Shown: positions 33,858-42,272 of the stretch, piece by piece
Layout of the letters: every line of letters starts with the position of its first letter
Numbering within the stretch: position 1 is the first letter of the stretch
Virus record (IMG/VR): IMGVR_UViG_3300049728_000159
Coordinates: 1 to 64,000 of that record
From: a virus
Strand: one strand, 5' to 3'
Length of the DNA: 64,000 bases
Notes under the pieces: model-generated
Database searches by the model: none
Told to the model about the DNA's origin: nothing
The model's input: the letters and a program-made list of their open reading frames with translations, nothing else
Position numbers and translations under genes: made by a program

Positions 33858-34725
33858 GCAGGTTGTAGGCATATCCCAAATCTTTGCATGCCTTCATCTT
33901 TGCCAGGACATCCCTTCTTTCCTTGAAATACGTGTAGATACTCTTCACTTCAATGATCCAGTTGAGACGTGGAATGTAAAAGTCAGGATAGTATCTTCTC
34001 ATCTTGCCATCAGAAGCCAAGTAACGAATTTCAGGTAGATTGAGTTCAAAATCGAAATCTCTTTCAGAGAAACCTTGAAGCAGAAGTTCATCTAGGACAA
34101 ATGGCTCGTATCCTGACAAAACGACTGACTTCCCAGACGGCAAGTAGTAGGTCGTTCTCTGGAAACCATGGTTTAGAACCTTTCGAGCTATGTCCAGGTT
34201 TTGCAACGGATGAGGAACCCCATACCTTTTTAGACAGGTGGCCTGTACCTTTTGCTTTACTTCTGGAGACTGCTGAGGATTTAAGACCCCGTAGTTCTTC
34301 AAGCAAGAAGCATTTTTCTTCTCTTGAATACCAGACACTTGAGAGATGTTTGATTTCCCATAGCGTTGTACGAGTGTACTTCTACTTTTTGCCTTCACTG
34401 CATCAGCTTGAAACACGTTCTCAACCCCATATCGGTCATGAGCAATCCTATTACACCTACTCAGAAAAGCAGGGTCTTCAAAGGGAGTTGCAAATCCTGT
34501 TTTCATCATCCTCTGATCTTGTAGCTTCTTTTGCCCCTCAGTACTCTTCATCATCTGAGATTGAGGCCGGTTATGTCGAACAATCGGACACTGAGAATTG
34601 TGAGAACTACAACACAATCTTCCGTTCTTCATCTTCCAATGAGCTAGCTGTTCACATCCATAGTTACACAAGTCATTTCCCACGTACTCCTCTGGCTTGC
34701 TCCACTTCCAGGTCTTTCCCATCCC
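33778..34725 (-). CDS. homing endonuclease 1, PD-(D/E)XK type, between ligase halves
   Basis: About 315 residues from ATG 34725 (GGAG upstream; a TTG at 34758 is possible). N-terminal CNYGCEQLAHW zinc-like motif, then several repeats of the form RYGV-x-NP-x-Q, typical of DNA-recognition repeats in phage homing endonucleases, and a C-terminal nuclease core YYPDFYIP ... WIIEVKS. Overlaps the end of the ligase N-half by 80 bases tail to tail. Paralogue of the 35.9 kb gene. A/T-rich. Confidence 0.8.
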   Translation of the reverse strand, partial: GMGKTWKWSKPEEYVGNDLCNYGCEQLAHWKMKNGRLCCSSHNSQCPIVRHNRPQSQMMKSTEGQKKLQDQRMMKTGFATPFEDPAFLSRCNRIAHDRYGVENVFQADAVKAKSRSTLVQRYGKSNISQVSGIQEKKNASCLKNYGVLNPQQSPEVKQKVQATCLKRYGVPHPLQNLDIARKVLNHGFQRTTYYLPSGKSVVLSGYEPFVLDELLLQGFSERDFDFELNLPEIRYLASDGKMRRYYPDFYIPRLNWIIEVKSIYTYFKERRDVLAKMKACKDLGYAYNLLIRVIHPKLVLQQVLRHPNGSLRSGC

Positions 34726-34762
34726 AATCGTCTCCTCACCATAGGAATAGGAAGTCAAATCT

Positions 34763-34791
34763 TAACCGAATTAGCAAATTTAGACGTAGAG
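34763..34791 (+). promoter_or_regulatory. phage promoter motif, copy 8
   Basis: TAACCG (34763-34768), 17 bases, GTAGAG (34786-34791). The ligase C-half ATG is at 34810 behind AAAGGG, so this copy gives the split half its own promoter and a short leader. Confidence 0.8.
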
Positions 34792-34809
34792 AGAATAAGA
34801 AAGGGAAAA

Positions 34810-35847
34810 ATGATTGAGTGCACTTGCGATCGAGGATTTGGAAAAGAAGACAACTTTAGCTCAGATTGTCCGATTGATGGTCATCGCGATGCCGCCAAGA
34901 GGTCTCAGTTAATCGAGATCCTGCCTCCTACAGTTTGCCCTGACTGCGGTCATGCGGTAATCGAAAGCGAGAGCGATGCCAAGGTCGTAACCCATGAATG
35001 CGGCAACTCCTCTTGCCCCGGCACCCTGGCCCATCACCTGTATGCGGTCGCGGATCGCGAGACTCTTGAAATCGACGCACTGGGACCGGAGTTGGCCGAC
35101 CAGCTGGTGTCCAGAGGATACGTTCGCAACATGTCCGACCTGGTCTGCTTCGCGGATGACGTTTTCGCTAGCATCCAGAAGCATGGCGATGACAAGGTTG
35201 CTGCCAACCTCCACAACAAGATCGGGTTCACTTCCGGTGTGGCCGTGGTGAAGATGGCCAAGTCAGTACAGACCGCAAAGAACGCTGGTTGGAATCGTTG
35301 GATCGCCGCCCTGGGCATCCCGATGATCGGGCACTCGTTAGGCAAGACTCTCGCGAACGTCCTGAAACTTGACGCCGATGCAATGGAAACCCTTTGCGAC
35401 AAGTTCCTTGCTCTTCCAGCGGGGACTGAGGGGTTTGGACCACGCAAGATGGCATCATTGACCACCTGGGCTTCCGATCAGGGCAACAAGGATCTGGTGA
35501 AGAATCTGTTCGACGCGGGTGTCCGCCCCAAGAGCCAGATGGTTCGCGACACGACAGGAATGCCGCTGGACGGGATGACCTTCTGCATCACCGGCGATCT
35601 AGCTCAGCCTCGTGAAATGGTTGAGAAGAAGCTGGAAAGTCTTGGAGCTACAAAGAAGAGCGGTGTCAGCAAGAAAACCAACGTCCTCATTATTGGAAAT
35701 GCTCCCGGCGCAAACAAGCAAAAGGATGCTGCGAAGCACGGTGTCAGGACTGTTGGCGAGGATTGGGTTCGTGCCACTTTCTTGAAGCACAACATCTCTT
35801 ATGAAGCGACGACTCCGGTGTTTGAAGTAGAGGACGTTGTCGACTAG
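34810..35847 (+). CDS. ligA: NAD-dependent DNA ligase, C-terminal half (zinc finger, HhH, BRCT)
   Basis: 345 residues. A short new N-terminus with Cys and His (about 1-30) is followed by the ligase zinc finger CPDCGHAV ... CGNSSCPG (about 43-76), the IDALGPELADQL turn, helix-hairpin-helix repeats (GIPMIGHSLGKTLAN, GFGPRKM) and a C-terminal BRCT domain (GMTFCITGDL, KKTNVLIIG). These domains bind DNA and position the adenylation half. It must work with the N-half made from 32.7 kb. The final codons lie in a 17-base tandem duplication. Confidence 0.88.
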   Translation: MIECTCDRGFGKEDNFSSDCPIDGHRDAAKRSQLIEILPPTVCPDCGHAVIESESDAKVVTHECGNSSCPGTLAHHLYAVADRETLEIDALGPELADQLVSRGYVRNMSDLVCFADDVFASIQKHGDDKVAANLHNKIGFTSGVAVVKMAKSVQTAKNAGWNRWIAALGIPMIGHSLGKTLANVLKLDADAMETLCDKFLALPAGTEGFGPRKMASLTTWASDQGNKDLVKNLFDAGVRPKSQMVRDTTGMPLDGMTFCITGDLAQPREMVEKKLESLGATKKSGVSKKTNVLIIGNAPGANKQKDAAKHGVRTVGEDWVRATFLKHNISYEATTPVFEVEDVVD

Positions 35848-35861
35848 AGGACGTTGTCGAC
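35828..35861 (+). repeat. 17-base perfect tandem duplication
   Basis: TAGAGGACGTTGTCGAC occurs twice head to tail (35828-35844 and 35845-35861). The second copy supplies the TAG stop of the ligase C-half and abuts the end of homing endonuclease 2, so it marks a recombination junction. Confidence 0.9.
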
Positions 35862-36652
35862 TAACGAATGATGAAGTTGTACTGAAATCCCAGGTCTTTG
35901 CAAGCCTTGCGCTTCGCCAAGTTTAGTTCTTTGTTGTTGGTGAATGTGTAGTTACACTTCACTTCGATCAGCCAGTTGAGGCGAGGCACGAAAATGTCAG
36001 GGAAATATCTGGATGTCTTATCTGTCTCTGGATTGGTATAGAGAATGGGAGGCATCCTAGAAGGATCGGTCTCAAGTTCGCTGGCTCGGAATCCTGAGGC
36101 AACGAGTTCCACCAGCACCTTACCCTCTTCTTTGGAGTGAACAGTGAAGAGTTTACCATCTACCTCGATAGGCTGAACTTTCAATGCATTCTTTCGACTT
36201 ATGCGGTAGTACATGGGATGCTGCATGATGTATTTGACACCATACTTTCTGAACATGGTGTCTGTCCTCTTCTTTTCTACGAACGGATCCTGGCTTGGAT
36301 TTGCAACTCCACGTCTCTCTAGGTTAGTTGTTTTGATCTTATCCTGGACTGACTTGGAAGCGAAGACGTTAGCAACTCCGTATTTCTTCATGTTGGTATT
36401 GGCTGCTGTTTGTTGCACCTGTTCGGACTGGAATGGATGTTCAACTCCATACTTGAGAAGAGAAGTAACCTTTCCTCTTTCAAGCACCGTAGAGGACTGG
36501 TTGGGGAATCGAACCCCGTACCTCTGAAGATTGGTTCTGTCAACCTTGGTTTTCTTCGCAGGACAAGCGTTTGGATTCGCACAGAGATGTCGACCGTTCT
36601 TGGTAACGAATTTGGCAATCTGACCGCATCCATATTCACAAAGTTGTATCAC
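35861..36652 (-). CDS. homing endonuclease 2, paralogue of endonuclease 1
   Basis: 263 residues from a GTG with GAGG upstream. CEYGCGQIAKFV, then RYGV-x-FPNQ-type repeats (five units) and a nuclease core RYFPDIFVP ... WLIEVKC. Its last 40 residues are close to endonuclease 1 (PRLNWLIEVK, KACKDLGFQYN). It sits directly after the ligase C-half on the other strand, so the two endonucleases flank that half. Confidence 0.78.
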   Translation of the reverse strand: MIQLCEYGCGQIAKFVTKNGRHLCANPNACPAKKTKVDRTNLQRYGVRFPNQSSTVLERGKVTSLLKYGVEHPFQSEQVQQTAANTNMKKYGVANVFASKSVQDKIKTTNLERRGVANPSQDPFVEKKRTDTMFRKYGVKYIMQHPMYYRISRKNALKVQPIEVDGKLFTVHSKEEGKVLVELVASGFRASELETDPSRMPPILYTNPETDKTSRYFPDIFVPRLNWLIEVKCNYTFTNNKELNLAKRKACKDLGFQYNFIIR

Positions 36653-36689
36653 AGGACGTGCCTCTACCTCTGATACAGGAAGTCAGGAA

Positions 36690-37079
36690 ATGAAAATTCG
36701 ATTTCTGTTTGGTGCTATCTCACTCGTTTTGACCTCCTTGGTCACATCAGCTCAACAGCCTGAAACTGCTCCTGCGATATTGCATGTCAGTTCTATCCAC
36801 AAAGCCACCGATGCCGAGAAGACTTACCACACAGCTTTTGGAATGCAGTTTATCGAAGGCACGATAGGCAACCTGCGTTATACCCTGAGCGACCTTACAG
36901 GATGGGCAGGAGGATGCGACGGCAACTGGGTAATTGGGAAGGACTACGAAGTTATGAAGTCCAATCCACAGGTGGTCATCCTCATTTGCGGCATGGACAG
37001 AAAAGGGCCAAAAGGTAAGCCGCGCAAAGTGACGTTTAACGTGGCTACTGTCAGTGAAGAAGTAGACTCAAAGCACTAA
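36690..37079 (+). CDS. exported small protein
   Basis: 129 residues. Signal peptide with hydrophobic core (FLFGAISLVLTSLVTSAQ), cleavage predicted after Q. The mature part is small and beta-rich, with two Cys (CDG and ICG) that could form a disulfide. RBS AGGAAGTCAGGAA precedes the ATG. Function unknown. Confidence 0.65.
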   Translation: MKIRFLFGAISLVLTSLVTSAQQPETAPAILHVSSIHKATDAEKTYHTAFGMQFIEGTIGNLRYTLSDLTGWAGGCDGNWVIGKDYEVMKSNPQVVILICGMDRKGPKGKPRKVTFNVATVSEEVDSKH

Positions 37080-37092
37080 GCGGAGAGCCAAA

Positions 37093-37287
37093 ATGTACAG
37101 CTTCACCAGCTTCACCAAGGGCAGCCGAGTCAAGATCATAGCAGACTGCCCGTTCAAGGACGCCCTGGGAATTGTGATCTACTCCAACCAGACAGAGCAC
37201 GAAGCTGTAGTGATGTTGGACCACGTGGTGGATGGAGAACGGACCATCCCGGTCGAGTACGAGGAAATTGAATTGGTGGCTTCATGA
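37093..37287 (+). CDS. small SH3/KOW-like protein
   Basis: 64 residues. KGSRVKIIADCP followed by VEYEEIELV is the pattern of a small barrel (KOW/SH3-like). GGAGAG site. Overlaps the next gene by 4 bases. Confidence 0.5.
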   Translation: MYSFTSFTKGSRVKIIADCPFKDALGIVIYSNQTEHEAVVMLDHVVDGERTIPVEYEEIELVAS

Positions 37288-37880
37288 GTCAGATGCTGCG
37301 AGTGTATGAAGGATGGGATCCTCTGACCGGAGATGGTCCGGTTGGTGGCAAGACTATCCTCGGAGTGGATTCTCCTGCAGTGCCGATGCCCGAGGGAGCA
37401 GCAATTCCTCCTCGAGTAATCGTCCTGCCTCCCGGTGATCTGAGCTACGACACCCTGGATGGAATCTTTGAGAATTTCATTCCTGACATCACTGACCAGG
37501 TTCGGATCCTCAGCTTCATCAAGGAAAGGCTCGAAAGTACCAGCTTCTTTGACGACATCCGGAAGGACTGGCAACAAGCAGTCTCCGCCAGACATCGGTA
37601 CATTGACGAGTTTTCCTGGGACTTGGCTGGTGACCCGGCCTCATCCATGAATCTTCGTGGAAGTGAGAAGGACAGCTATGACGGAGATCGAGCAGAGGGT
37701 GTTTCCATCTCCCTCCCCCTTGCTACGGCATGCGACTACGATCTGCGCAAGCAGTTCTTCACTAAGTTGAAGGAGCAAACTGAGGCCAACAGGAACGCCT
37801 CACTCCTTGCTGAACAGGTACGTGAACGCAAGCGCAAAGAAGCAGAGTTTGAGAGGTTGAGAAAAGAACTTGGCAAGTAG
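37284..37880 (+). CDS. hypothetical protein
   Basis: 198 residues; start overlaps the previous stop. Extended N-terminal part, a helical middle and a charged coiled-coil end (EQVRERKRKEAEFERLRKEL). No family recognised. Confidence 0.6.
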   Translation: MSQMLRVYEGWDPLTGDGPVGGKTILGVDSPAVPMPEGAAIPPRVIVLPPGDLSYDTLDGIFENFIPDITDQVRILSFIKERLESTSFFDDIRKDWQQAVSARHRYIDEFSWDLAGDPASSMNLRGSEKDSYDGDRAEGVSISLPLATACDYDLRKQFFTKLKEQTEANRNASLLAEQVRERKRKEAEFERLRKELGK

Positions 37881-38100
37881 GAAGAAGCCTCGAGTCATCA
37901 AGAATCCAGCGATACCCGGTCATGCATTTTCTACTCTTGCTGACCCGGCTGGGATCCATGGTGGCGTCTACTATGGCAAAGCCTACTGCAAATGTGGAGC
38001 CTCATCAGGTCTTCTCAACAATCACAAGAAGAGAATGAAGTGGTTCAACGATCACAAGGATGCAATCCGGAGGAGTTTTGGATCCCCACAGCATGACTGA
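37870..38100 (+). CDS. small Cys-motif protein
   Basis: 76 residues from TTG 37870. YCKCGASSGLL with later HK/IR-rich helix follows the layout of small phage zinc proteins (C-x-C-G-x-S ... WH-x2-HK). Overlaps both neighbours. Confidence 0.5.
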   Translation: MASRKKPRVIKNPAIPGHAFSTLADPAGIHGGVYYGKAYCKCGASSGLLNNHKKRMKWFNDHKDAIRRSFGSPQHD

Positions 38101-38332
38101 CGACGAGTTGATCTCTCAAGCATTGTCCATGTGGGCGAACTGGATTGAAACTCATGACGTGAACTCGTCTCGTAATGATCTTCTCGCCCGGTACGATCTT
38201 CCTATTCCTGGTATTGCTAGACTCAGCACACTTCTACCAAAAAGAGAGATCAGACAACTCACGACCGAGCAGCTTTCTCTCGTTGCCCGTATCAGACAAC
38301 TCTCTGAAAGGACCGGATGCTCACGGAAATAG
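38093..38332 (+). CDS. small hypothetical protein
   Basis: 79 residues from ATG 38093, overlapping the previous stop by 8 bases. Helical. Overlaps the kinase-like gene by 16 bases. No motif recognised. Confidence 0.5.
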   Translation: MTDDELISQALSMWANWIETHDVNSSRNDLLARYDLPIPGIARLSTLLPKREIRQLTTEQLSLVARIRQLSERTGCSRK

Positions 38333-39465
38333 AAATAATCAAGTCTACACTCGACTCTGCGCTTACATACGAGGACATCTTTGGAAACTTCACAGGGTCT
38401 GAAGAGGACATGCTTCGGCACGTCAAGACCAACTACAAAATGTTGGCCAAGGCCGTCTATCCGGATACGCATCCCACTGAGAAGGCCCTCGCTGATGAGG
38501 TCTTCAGCCTGATTGGCACCTGGTACACTCGAGCCTTGGAACTCATCAAGGAAGGCAAGTGGGGACATAAGGTTGCCATCCACGGACGAGAGCAGATTAC
38601 CATAGTCGGCAAAACTGAGAATGGATATGCAGAGTACGTTCGGCAGAGAACCTTGTGTGCCGGCGACATGGCAGACATCCATTGGGGTTATGAGAAGGGT
38701 TTCATGACTCCGATTCTCATCAAGGCATGCCGCCACTCCGCTGACAATGACTTCCTCAAGGCAGAACGGACCAACACTGACATCGTTCGCAAGAAGATGG
38801 AAACTCACGATGGGAAGATCTGGCAACAGTGCATCCCCAAAGTGTTCGACAGCTTCCTGCTGACCGAAGGAACTCTGAAGAGACGCATCAACATTCAGGA
38901 CGCCTTTCTTGGATACCTGAACCTGAATGAAGTTCACAACCTGATGCCTCAGGGACTTGACGGTCGAACAATCGTCTGGATGTGGAAGCGTATGGTTGTA
39001 CTACTGGACTGGACGTATCGATCGGGAGTCATTCATGGAGCGGTTCTTCCGTGTCACATCATGTTCTATCCGGACAATGATGGAAGCACGACCCGCGACA
39101 TCCGCAAGCACTCGATACGTCTAGTGGATTGGTGCTACTCTATCGAACACAAGACTCGCACCCGTTTGTCGGCCTGGGTTCCTGCTTACCAAAGACTGTA
39201 TGCTCCGGAGATTGTGGCCAAGAAACCGTTGGATCATTCTACGGATTTGTACATGGGCGCAATGACAATGCTCGAAATGTGCGACAAGACCGTGCCCAAG
39301 GAAATAACCGATTCTATTCGCCGGTGGGTAGAGAAGAATCCAAAGCAAAGACCGGCTCAAACAATGCAGTATTTCCAGGAATTTTTGGGAATTCAGAAGG
39401 CCATCTACGGAGCACCGCAGTGGCATGACTTCAATGTGCCGGGAGGACCGGCCAAACAGAAGTAA
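38317..39465 (+). CDS. J-domain-like / pseudokinase protein
   Basis: 382 residues. N-terminus (about 36-78) follows the J-domain helix pattern with YPD in place of HPD (YKMLAKAVYPDTHP ... FSLIGTWYTRALELI). The rest is a protein kinase fold: glycine-loop region (CAGDMADIHWGY), ILIKA (Lys136), a helix Glu near 150, HGAVLPCHIM (240-249), VDW (270-272) and APE (296-298). The catalytic-loop Asp is Ala242 and the Asn is His247, so it is probably a pseudokinase or scaffold. First gene of a cassette with vWA-like, TPM and PspA-like proteins. Contains promoter copy 9 near its end. Confidence 0.72.
   Translation: MLTEIEIIKSTLDSALTYEDIFGNFTGSEEDMLRHVKTNYKMLAKAVYPDTHPTEKALADEVFSLIGTWYTRALELIKEGKWGHKVAIHGREQITIVGKTENGYAEYVRQRTLCAGDMADIHWGYEKGFMTPILIKACRHSADNDFLKAERTNTDIVRKKMETHDGKIWQQCIPKVFDSFLLTEGTLKRRINIQDAFLGYLNLNEVHNLMPQGLDGRTIVWMWKRMVVLLDWTYRSGVIHGAVLPCHIMFYPDNDGSTTRDIRKHSIRLVDWCYSIEHKTRTRLSAWVPAYQRLYAPEIVAKKPLDHSTDLYMGAMTMLEMCDKTVPKEITDSIRRWVEKNPKQRPAQTMQYFQEFLGIQKAIYGAPQWHDFNVPGGPAKQK
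39305..39333 (+). promoter_or_regulatory. phage promoter motif, copy 9
   Basis: TAACCG (39305-39310), 17 bases, GTAGAG (39328-39333), inside the 3' end of the pseudokinase gene. The next gene starts about 150 bases downstream, so it could drive the vWA/TPM/PspA genes separately. Confidence 0.7.
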
Positions 39466-39481
39466 AGAAGGAGACCACGCA

Positions 39482-40444
39482 ATGGGTGGTGGCAGCTGGG
39501 ATAGCACCGTATATCGTTCCACGAGCACAGCCAGGGTTGCAGCCAAGGTCGATGATTTTGCCTACTCTGCATCCGCGAGTTCAATTCACGACAACCTGGA
39601 TCCTCGTCGCATCAACACCAAACCGTTCGGAAAGCTCGAGAGCCGCGACTCCGCCGAGCACCCCGAGTCCAACGCCATCGCGGTCAGTTTCGACGTGACC
39701 GGCTCCAACATCTCCCGGGCACGCGAAGCCCAGAAGGTCCTCGACAAGCTGATGGGCTTGCTCACCAAGTACATCAAGGATCCTCAGGTCTCTTTCGCTG
39801 CCAACGACGATTACAAGGTCGAGGGCCGGAAGTCAGTCCAGATGTCCGACTTTGAATCCGATATTCGCATCGACGAGCACCTGCGCAACATCTGGCTGGT
39901 GGGCGACGGCGGCGGCAATGACGGAGAGTCTTACGATCTCATCATGTATGCCTATGCCTACAAGACGGTCCTGGACTGCTTCGAGAAGCGCGGCAAGAAG
40001 GGTTACTTGTTCATGTACTGCGACGAGCCGATCTTCGACTTTGTCGACAAGCATGAAGTCAAGGACATCTTCGGCGACACAATCCAGAAGAACATCCCCA
40101 TTGCCGAGGTCATCGAAGACCTGCGCAAGCTGTACACGGTCTACATCATCTGGCCGCGTCAGGGATACGACCATGCACTCAAGCAGTACAAGCAGCTGTT
40201 CGGCGACGAGTTCGTTCTGGAACTCCAGCACCCGAACATGATCTGCGAGCTCATCGGGACCACGGTCGGTCTGAACGAGCAGAACCTGGACGAAGACACG
40301 GCAATCCATGACTTGGTCGCTTCGGGCACCAGCAAGAAGGACGCGAAGGAACTGGTCACTGCAGCACTGGCGAAGATTCCGAAGTCCGCGAAGGCCACCG
40401 GGGAACTGGTGAAGAGCGGAGCAGGAAGCGCAGCCCGTCTGTAA
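39482..40444 (+). CDS. vWA-like protein
   Basis: 320 residues from ATG 39482 (AGGAGA site). Begins MGGGSWDSTVY as in a phage family of unknown role. AVSFDVTGSN (about 60-69) is a DxTGS form of the metal-ion-dependent adhesion site of von Willebrand A folds, and GDGGGNDGESYDLIMYAYA and KRGKKGYLFMYCDEP are conserved in that family. Such domains usually hold partners through a bound metal. Sits between the pseudokinase and TPM genes. Confidence 0.7.
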   Translation: MGGGSWDSTVYRSTSTARVAAKVDDFAYSASASSIHDNLDPRRINTKPFGKLESRDSAEHPESNAIAVSFDVTGSNISRAREAQKVLDKLMGLLTKYIKDPQVSFAANDDYKVEGRKSVQMSDFESDIRIDEHLRNIWLVGDGGGNDGESYDLIMYAYAYKTVLDCFEKRGKKGYLFMYCDEPIFDFVDKHEVKDIFGDTIQKNIPIAEVIEDLRKLYTVYIIWPRQGYDHALKQYKQLFGDEFVLELQHPNMICELIGTTVGLNEQNLDEDTAIHDLVASGTSKKDAKELVTAALAKIPKSAKATGELVKSGAGSAARL

Positions 40445-40461
40445 GCAGCCGGCAAATTCTA

Positions 40462-40485
40462 GGGTTCTGGCTTCGGTCAGGACCC
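40462..40485 (+). promoter_or_regulatory. stable UUCG hairpin between vWA and TPM genes
   Basis: Ten-pair stem GGGTTCTGGC/GTCAGGACCC (two G-U pairs) closed by a C(UUCG)G tetraloop. No T-run follows, so it looks like an RNA-stability or processing element, not an intrinsic terminator. Confidence 0.65.
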
Positions 40486-40513
40486 TGGAAACAGAAACGA
40501 GGAAGCTACACCC

Positions 40514-41812
40514 ATGAAAAGGTATCTGATTCCAACAATGTTCGTTACACTCTTGGCCACCATTCTTCTATGGCCGGTCGCTGTGTACGCTCAGTCTTGC
40601 TCCACAGTCAGCGATGAGACGGGTGTACTTCAAGGCACTATCAATCCGGACCCCTTGGTCGATCAGGGAGCCGATGTCCATGTGATCGCGGTTTCGATGG
40701 CGAAGTACGGCGGCAATCTACAGAACGCATACAACGCATATGTCAAGAACTGCAAGTCCTGGCAAGCACCTAACGGCACCGCCAAGGGCAATCTCATCGT
40801 GATTGCTGTCGCTCCTGCAGAGCGGAAGAAGAACATCTTCCTGGGTGATTCATACGTTCACGTCTTCGGTTCCAAGGAGGAAGTGGACTCACTCTACTCC
40901 ACGGCGGCCAATCCTCTATACAAGAAGCAGCAATGGGCAGACGGAGCCAATGCGACCATCCAGGCTCTGAATTTGAAGCTGGTTGCCTTCCATGATCAGG
41001 CCAAGCATCCTGTGCAGAAGACCACGATCAACCAAGCGACCGATTACAGCGGACTCTGGACATTCTTCAAGTGGCTCCTGTTCCTATCTGCTCTGGGTAT
41101 CGTCGTTTGGATCATCTGGGCTCTCTACAATCGGCGCCAACTTACCAAGTCGGCAACTGATGCTGCTCAGCAGACTGCCATCCGTGCTTGCAACAACGCG
41201 ACCGATGCATTCTCTGCCATGGACAAGACCAGCACCCTCTACTCTACCTTCGCGGCCAAGTATGCGAACCTCTCCGGAGCGGTCAAGTATGACCCCACCA
41301 CGGATGGACTGTCAATGGAAGCCTACAACGACATCGCCAGCAGTTGGCAGAAGTTCGAAAATGATCTACAGGACGTCCTGCATCCTTCGACTGGCGGCAG
41401 GTCTTCTCGTCAGTATCCTCGTCCAACTCCATCTCCGTCCTATGCTCCAAGGAGCAGTGCTCCCACTCCTCCACCGTATAGTCCTCAGGCTGCTCCTCCT
41501 GTTCAGAGCACCGTGGTTATCCATGAGCACGATAACAGTGGAGACTTCACCAGCGGCCTGATTGCCGGCGAGATCCTGGCTGACCGTCCTCGCTACGACG
41601 ATCGCCCAGTGTATCGCGATCCTGTATATCGTGAGCCTGTGCGTGAGCCGGATCCCGAGCCAGAAGAAAGGGTATCATCCGGAAATGACTCTTCCTGGGG
41701 ATCCAGCAAGAGCGATGACGATGATTCTTCATCATCCAGCGGCAGTGACTCCAGTTGGGGTAGTGGAGACAGCGGCGGTGGCACTTCCAGTGGGGACGAC
41801 TCCGGCTTCTAG
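40514..41812 (+). CDS. TPM-domain membrane protein (YgcG-like)
   Basis: 432 residues. Signal peptide (1-27, ending YAQ), a periplasmic TPM-type domain (about 30-165), one transmembrane helix (about 180-205), a cytoplasmic helical region, then a long Pro/Ser-rich tail ending in Gly/Ser/Asp repeats as in YgcG-like proteins. TPM proteins have been tied to membrane-protein upkeep and photosystem repair. Third gene of the cassette. Function in the phage is inferred to be at the membrane. Confidence 0.75.
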   Translation: MKRYLIPTMFVTLLATILLWPVAVYAQSCSTVSDETGVLQGTINPDPLVDQGADVHVIAVSMAKYGGNLQNAYNAYVKNCKSWQAPNGTAKGNLIVIAVAPAERKKNIFLGDSYVHVFGSKEEVDSLYSTAANPLYKKQQWADGANATIQALNLKLVAFHDQAKHPVQKTTINQATDYSGLWTFFKWLLFLSALGIVVWIIWALYNRRQLTKSATDAAQQTAIRACNNATDAFSAMDKTSTLYSTFAAKYANLSGAVKYDPTTDGLSMEAYNDIASSWQKFENDLQDVLHPSTGGRSSRQYPRPTPSPSYAPRSSAPTPPPYSPQAAPPVQSTVVIHEHDNSGDFTSGLIAGEILADRPRYDDRPVYRDPVYREPVREPDPEPEERVSSGNDSSWGSSKSDDDDSSSSSGSDSSWGSGDSGGGTSSGDDSGF

Positions 41813-41826
41813 GAAAGAAGAATACG

Positions 41827-42243
41827 ATGCCTCAAAGACAATTGACAACCTGTCATGACTGTGGTGCACTGCCTGGTCAGCCTCACAACCAGAACTGTGA
41901 CACCGAGCGTTGCTCCGTCTGCGGCGGACAGAGACTTCAATGTGACCCAGATACTTGTGTCAACCATGATCCTCTGTTCGCTCGCTGGAGCGGCCTGTGG
42001 CCCGGATGGGCCGAACTGCTTGCCTTGGGTATTGTTCAGCCCAATGGCAACCCGGATCTGAATCGTATGTTCGAGCGCAGCTACGAACCCGACGGACCGA
42101 CCTGGAATGAGATTTTCTTCATCAAGCCTCATTTTGTGGACGAGGAAGAAGAGCCCAGTGTCTACGATCGTTTGGAAACAGTTGTCTCCGAACTTCACAC
42201 CCTTGTCGATGCTCTGAAGACACCACCTTCACCCATTGCCTAA
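41827..42243 (+). CDS. zinc-finger protein of the cassette
   Basis: 138 residues. CHDCGALPGQPHNQNCD followed by ERCSVCGGQ and further Cys form two zinc sites, a layout common in small actinobacterial and phage proteins. C-terminal helical region. Lies between the TPM and PspA-like genes. Confidence 0.6.
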   Translation: MPQRQLTTCHDCGALPGQPHNQNCDTERCSVCGGQRLQCDPDTCVNHDPLFARWSGLWPGWAELLALGIVQPNGNPDLNRMFERSYEPDGPTWNEIFFIKPHFVDEEEEPSVYDRLETVVSELHTLVDALKTPPSPIA

Positions 42244-42272
42244 CCTCGTGCACTGAAAGGAACTGAACCACC

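Noticed and set aside
34101-34817. 238-codon plus-strand open frame between the ligase halves
   Set aside because: It is antisense to the homing endonuclease with its clear repeats and nuclease core, and is Ser/Phe-rich as shadow frames of A/T-rich genes tend to be.
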